Assembly: GCA_016785225.1 (NCBI GenBank)
Contig: JAFBJZ010000371.1
Span: 439,001 to 503,000, forward strand
DNA length: 64,000 nt
DNA from: Psettodes erumei
Taxonomy: Eukaryota; Chordata; Actinopteri; Pleuronectiformes; Psettodidae
Direction: 5' to 3'
Part shown: piece by piece, positions 60,145 through 64,000 of the stretch
Layout: each line of letters begins with the position of its first letter
How positions within the stretch are numbered: the first letter of the stretch is position 1
Notes under the pieces: generated by a model
What the model saw: only the letters and a program-made list of their open reading frames with translations
The model's database searches: none
What the model was told of the DNA's origin: nothing
Translations under genes and position numbers: made by a program

Positions 60145-61206
60145 ATGGCACAAGGTAAACCAGATACTAGTGTGCTGGAAGTAATAATTGAAGCTCTGGA
60201 AAAAGAGAAGACAGAGTTAGAGGAAAAATTAGACACTGAACTTGAAGAATCAGAAAGAAAAGAAACTGAAGAGCACATAAGTGAAATTAATGCAAATCTT
60301 CAAATTCACAAAATAGGGCTCGAGCCAACACCTCAGACAGTATTGAGGCGATCTGAAAGAGAGAGGCATCCAACTGAAAAGGGGGTTCAATACATAAGAG
60401 AGGAGAGTTCCAAAAAGGAAAAGAAGTTCAAGTATGCTTATGTGAGCTTTAAGGCTAAGGTTCAGTTTATTAGGACCAAATTAAAGCAAGAATGCACTAA
60501 AGAGGCATTAGGTGACGTGATTAAATCTTTAGGTGTATATGAGCCAATGTTAAAACAAGAATATGAGAGCTTGCGCACCCTGACCACCCTGACCATCTCC
60601 AGACATTAGGAGAAGAATAGAGAGCTACTCTTCAGTGACAACAGAAGTAATCACAGTCCTGAAAACACGCTATGCAGAAGCAGATAAAAAGTTTGACTTT
60701 GAGACAGTGAAAGAATCACCCTTGAAATTGCTTGAAAGAGAAGACACCAGGTCAATTTACGGTTCCACAGTGTCAAGAGCTGCTGGGGAAAGTCTGCAAG
60801 GTAGCCATGTGTCACAAAAGAAGGCCAAGGTGGCAGCGCGATTGGCTTCAAAGCGTGCTGAAATTACCAGCGAAAAGGAAATATCCGCACAAAGGATAGA
60901 GGTGTTAGCCCAACAAGAGAGGCTGAAAATGATGGAAGATCAGAGGGATATTGAGGCCATGGAGGCTGAATACAATGTATATGCTGAAGAGGAATTAAAA
61001 TTAAATGCTGAAAAATGAGAAAGAGAAATAATCACATTGCCTCCACGTCAGCTTCCAATAAAGCATGACAGCACTCCACGCATTCAGGCACCCCAAAATC
61101 TCTCTGGCTTGCTTAGCGCTGAAAGGAAAATAGCACCAACTTTGAATGAAACCTTGCTGGTTGAAGCCTTAAAACAGTCCCTGGTAATGACTAGACTTCC
61201 AGCACA
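60145..61206 (+). pseudogene. BEL/Pao gag, N-terminal region, with three lesions
   Basis: The frame at 60145-60606 begins MAQGKPDTSVLEVIIEALEK and is a strongly charged coiled coil (EKEKTELEEKLDTELEESER), then RRSERERHPTEKGVQYIREE. A frameshift near 60590 moves the coding into another frame (PDIRRRIESYSSVTTEV, then DDK/E-rich RAEITSEKEISAQRIEVLAQ helices). An in-frame TGA lies at 61016-61018. The same frame continues (LPPRQLPIKHDS, APQNLSGLLSAERKIAPTL) until about 61205, where a second frameshift enters the main gag-pol frame. The order suits the gag start of a fish BEL element. As it stands it would not be translated whole. Confidence 0.7.
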
Positions 61207-64000
61207 GAGCCATTTACTTTCACAGGAGACCCACTCAAATTTACAGAGTGGCGCACTAGCTTTAAGGCGTTAATTGAAACAAGTTACACAAATTCAGCGC
61301 ACAGGCTCTTCTATTTGAAAAAATACATTAGTGGAGAAGCACTTTGCGTATTGGAAGGCACATTCTATAGGAGTGATGAAGAGGCCTACGCCCAGGCGTG
61401 GGAAGCCCTAAACAAACGTTATGGCCATGCCTTCGTTATTCAAAGAGCATTCCGGGGGAAGCTGAGCAGCTGGCCTAAAATTAGACCTAAAGAGTCTCTG
61501 AAATTGAGAGAATTTAGTGATTTCCTCATCTCTTGCAAGAACGCAATGCCACATGTTGCTGGTCTAACGGTGTTAGATGATTGTGAAGAAAACCAGAAAT
61601 TTCTACAGAACCTGCCTGACTGGTTAACAACCCGCTGGAACCAGCTTGTGACTAAAGCATTGGATGAAAGAAACCCATATCCTAACTTCGAGGAGTTTTT
61701 TAGCTTTGTGGCAAAAGAAGCACATATTGCGTGCAACCCAGTCTCATCCCTTCATGCACTAAAACACATGGATGAGAAAGCTGCTAAAGAGCAGAAGCGT
61801 CCTAAGGCTAACGCTTTGGTGACAACAACAAAGATGCCAAAAGAAAACTCCACTCCAAAGGGTTCAAGCTCAACAGAGGGTTCTACAGCCAGTCTGCCTG
61901 TCACTCAGCCGAAAAAACCTTTAGAATGTGTCTGCTGTAAAGAAAATCACTTTATCTACAAGTGTGGAAAATTCGCAGCAATGCCACTTGAAGAGAAGAA
62001 AAGGTTTGTGATTAGCAACAATATGTGCTTTCTGTGTCTCAGAGTCGGCCATGTTGCCAAAAAGAGAGCAACTTGTAACATCTGCAAGCGAAATCACCCA
62101 TCTCCACTCCATGAGGAACTTCCTCAGGGTGAAAGGCCAGAAGTACCACCACAAGATGAAAGTTCTTCCACAAACTTGTGCAATGTAAGAATGGACAGAG
62201 GTGACCGTACTTCCATGATTGTCTCAGTTTGGCTTTCCAGTACAGCTAAGGATAGCCCAGAATACTTGGTTTACGCGTTATTAGACACACAAAGCAGTAG
62301 TACCTTCATAGACCAAGATGTCTGCCAAAAAATTCAAGCTTACACAGAACCTGTGAAATTGAAACTGTCAACGATGACTGACAAGAGTTCTATAGTGAAC
62401 TGCCACAGAGCTTGTCGCTCACAAGAGAGCATTGAGCTACCACCAACTTATATGCAGGAATACATTCCACTGGAGAAAAATAGTATTCCAACAAATGAAA
62501 CAGCAAAAAGGTGGGCTCATCTTCACAGTGTGGCTAAAAAGATGCCAAGTCTGTTGAATTGTCCTGTAGGACTCCTGATTGGCTATGACTGTGCAAGGGC
62601 TCTGAAACCACAGGAAGTGGTATCTGGGGAAGAACATGAACCTTATGCAGTCAAGACAGCATTAGGCTGGAGTATAGTTGGAGCCACTGTGCCTTGCACT
62701 AGCACAAGCAATGAGACCAGGTTCTGCCACCGTGTGTCTGTGAAAGAACTTCCACCCATCACACCTGCCTCTGTGATTAAGGCATTGGAGACAGATTTTC
62801 TTGACACGAACCCAAAAGAAAAGACAATATCACAAGAAGACATTCAATTTCTACACATGTTGAATGACAAAGTTCGGCACAATGAAGCAGGACACCTGGA
62901 AATGCCACTACCATTTAGGGCACGCCCTGAGCTACCAAATAACAGGCAGCTTGCTACAGTGCGCTTGAAGCATTTAAAAAGAAAAATGGAGAAGAATCCT
63001 AAATACAAAGAGGATTACATCAAGTTCATGGACAGTGTGTTTAAAGATGGGGATGCAGAAGAAGCAAGTGCAGACCCCAAAGAAGGCAACACATGGTACA
63101 TTCCGCATCACGGGGTGTATCACCCTAGGAAGCCTGAAAAAATTAGGGTCGTATTTGACTGCTCCGCCAAATTTGAAGGCTCCGCCCTGAACGACCATCT
63201 GCTCACGGGCCCAGACTTAACGAACACTCTGACTGGGGTCCTGTGCAGATTTCGCCAACACAAGACTGCAATAAATTGCGATGTGGAAAAAATGTGTCAT
63301 CGCTTCCACGTCAGCCCAGAGGATCGCGATTATATGCGATTCCTTTGGTGGGACAATGGAAATACAGAAAGTGAGCCTAAGGAGGACCGCATGCTTGTCC
63401 ACATATTCAACGCTGCATCATCACCGGGATGTGCTAACTATGGCATGAAACACCTTGCCACCGAATATGAGGAGGACTTCCCACTGGTAGCGACCTTCCT
63501 TTGCAAGAATTTTTATGTGGACGATGGGTTGGTCAGCGTCAATTCAGTTGAAAAGGCCAACCAGCTTGTCAGTGAAGCACGACAGGTCTGTAGCAAGGGA
63601 CAGCTGCGTTTACATAAATTTGTCTCCAACAACAGAGAGGTTTTGAATGCAATACCAGAGAGTGAACGTGCCAGTGCTGTCCAAGATGTAGACCTGAATT
63701 ACAGTGAGCTTCCAATGCAGAGTGTACTTGGGGTGAAATGGAACATTGAGCGGGATGCGTTTGCATTCAATGTTGTCCTCACAGAAAAGGCAGCCACGCA
63801 GAGAGGGATCCTATCAACAGTCGCCACTGTGTATGACCCACTGGGATTTCTTGCTCCCTACCTCTTGAATGGTAAAAGAGTGCTGCAAGAGATGTGCAGA
63901 CAGGGTGTGGGATGGGATGAACCCATTCCCCCTGAACTGAAGCCAAGATGGGAAGCATGGCTACAGGACTTAGAGAGTCTTCAAAAAATTGAAATTCCAA
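61207..64000 (+). CDS. BEL/Pao gag-pol polyprotein, partial (runs off the window)
   Basis: An open frame of about 930 codons without a stop. Domains in order: capsid-like region (FTGDPLKFTEWRTSFKALIE at about 61216; YLKKYISGEALCVLEG; FRGKLSSWPKI; LREFSDFLISC); cysteine-rich zinc knuckles (CVCCKENHFIYKC, CFLCLRVGH, CNICKRNH; 61930-62110); protease with the BEL-type active site ALLDTQSSSTFI (about 62275-62310); RT with IRVVFDCSAKFEGSALND, INCDVEKMCHRFHV (first Asp), DYMRFLWW and NFYVDDGLVSV (YVDD, about 63510-63540), LGVKWN, RGILSTVATVYDPLGFLAP and GWDEPIPPEL. RNase H and integrase should follow beyond 64000. Frame integrity here contrasts with all other elements in the window. It is the second BEL copy; the other is at 37690-40690. 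Confidence 0.93.

Noticed and set aside
1..64000. tRNA, rRNA or snRNA genes
   Set aside because: Scanning by eye found no cloverleaf with A/B boxes and no rRNA-like block; a covariance-model search would be needed to exclude small RNAs.

Overview
The window looks like an AT-rich vertebrate, most likely ray-finned fish (teleost), genomic segment. The evidence is dense CA/TG, GA and GATA microsatellites, Tc1-type DNA transposons, L2-, Rex1- and L1-type LINE relics, two BEL/Pao elements, two LINE fragments with a restriction-like endonuclease (RLE), and a class-I-like endogenous retrovirus (ERV). This combination is typical of fish. No bacterial-style gene density, operon, CRISPR array or tRNA/rRNA gene was seen. 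I could not support any host protein-coding exon. The window is probably intergenic or inside a long intron.

Layout. Positions 1-3000 hold a CpG-rich, regulatory-looking block (about 1150-2440) with a homeodomain-motif cluster, next to about 520 bp of CA/GA/TG/CG arrays. Positions 3000-32500 are non-coding sequence peppered with old dispersed repeats: an AGTAAAAGTACT-type repeat, several copies of one fish-like repeat, a Tc1-like remnant, an L2 3' end, an 815-bp pyrimidine tract, an inverted pair of MITE-like copies, and a degenerate ATTTTGTG tandem array.

Positions 32552-44811 are the centrepiece. One Tc1-type transposon has about 205-bp terminal inverted repeats and flanking TA dinucleotides. 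Its transposase is split by about 11.3 kb of retroelement sequence. The cargo is a minus-strand ERV (possible LTR, leader with splice donor, gag, protease, RT, RNase H, integrase, cut off inside integrase). The ERV is itself interrupted between protease and RT by a BEL/Pao copy and by the 3' half of an RLE-type LINE.

Positions 44812-56390 are mostly non-coding, with a Rex1-like RT scrap, a cryptic second RLE-type LINE pseudogene (51.85-52.96 kb), and a small GC-rich island with two ATTGG boxes. Positions 56395-64000 form a second stack: an L1-type LINE (ORF1, endonuclease and start of RT), cut by a Tc1-like element, abutted by a plus-strand BEL/Pao element. That BEL/Pao gag-pol frame is open from about 61207 to the end of the window and is the only long, uncorrupted coding region here.

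The genes do not form a pathway. They are layers of mobile DNA whose nesting order can be read from which element interrupts which. Family names come from motif recognition by eye; no database search was possible.
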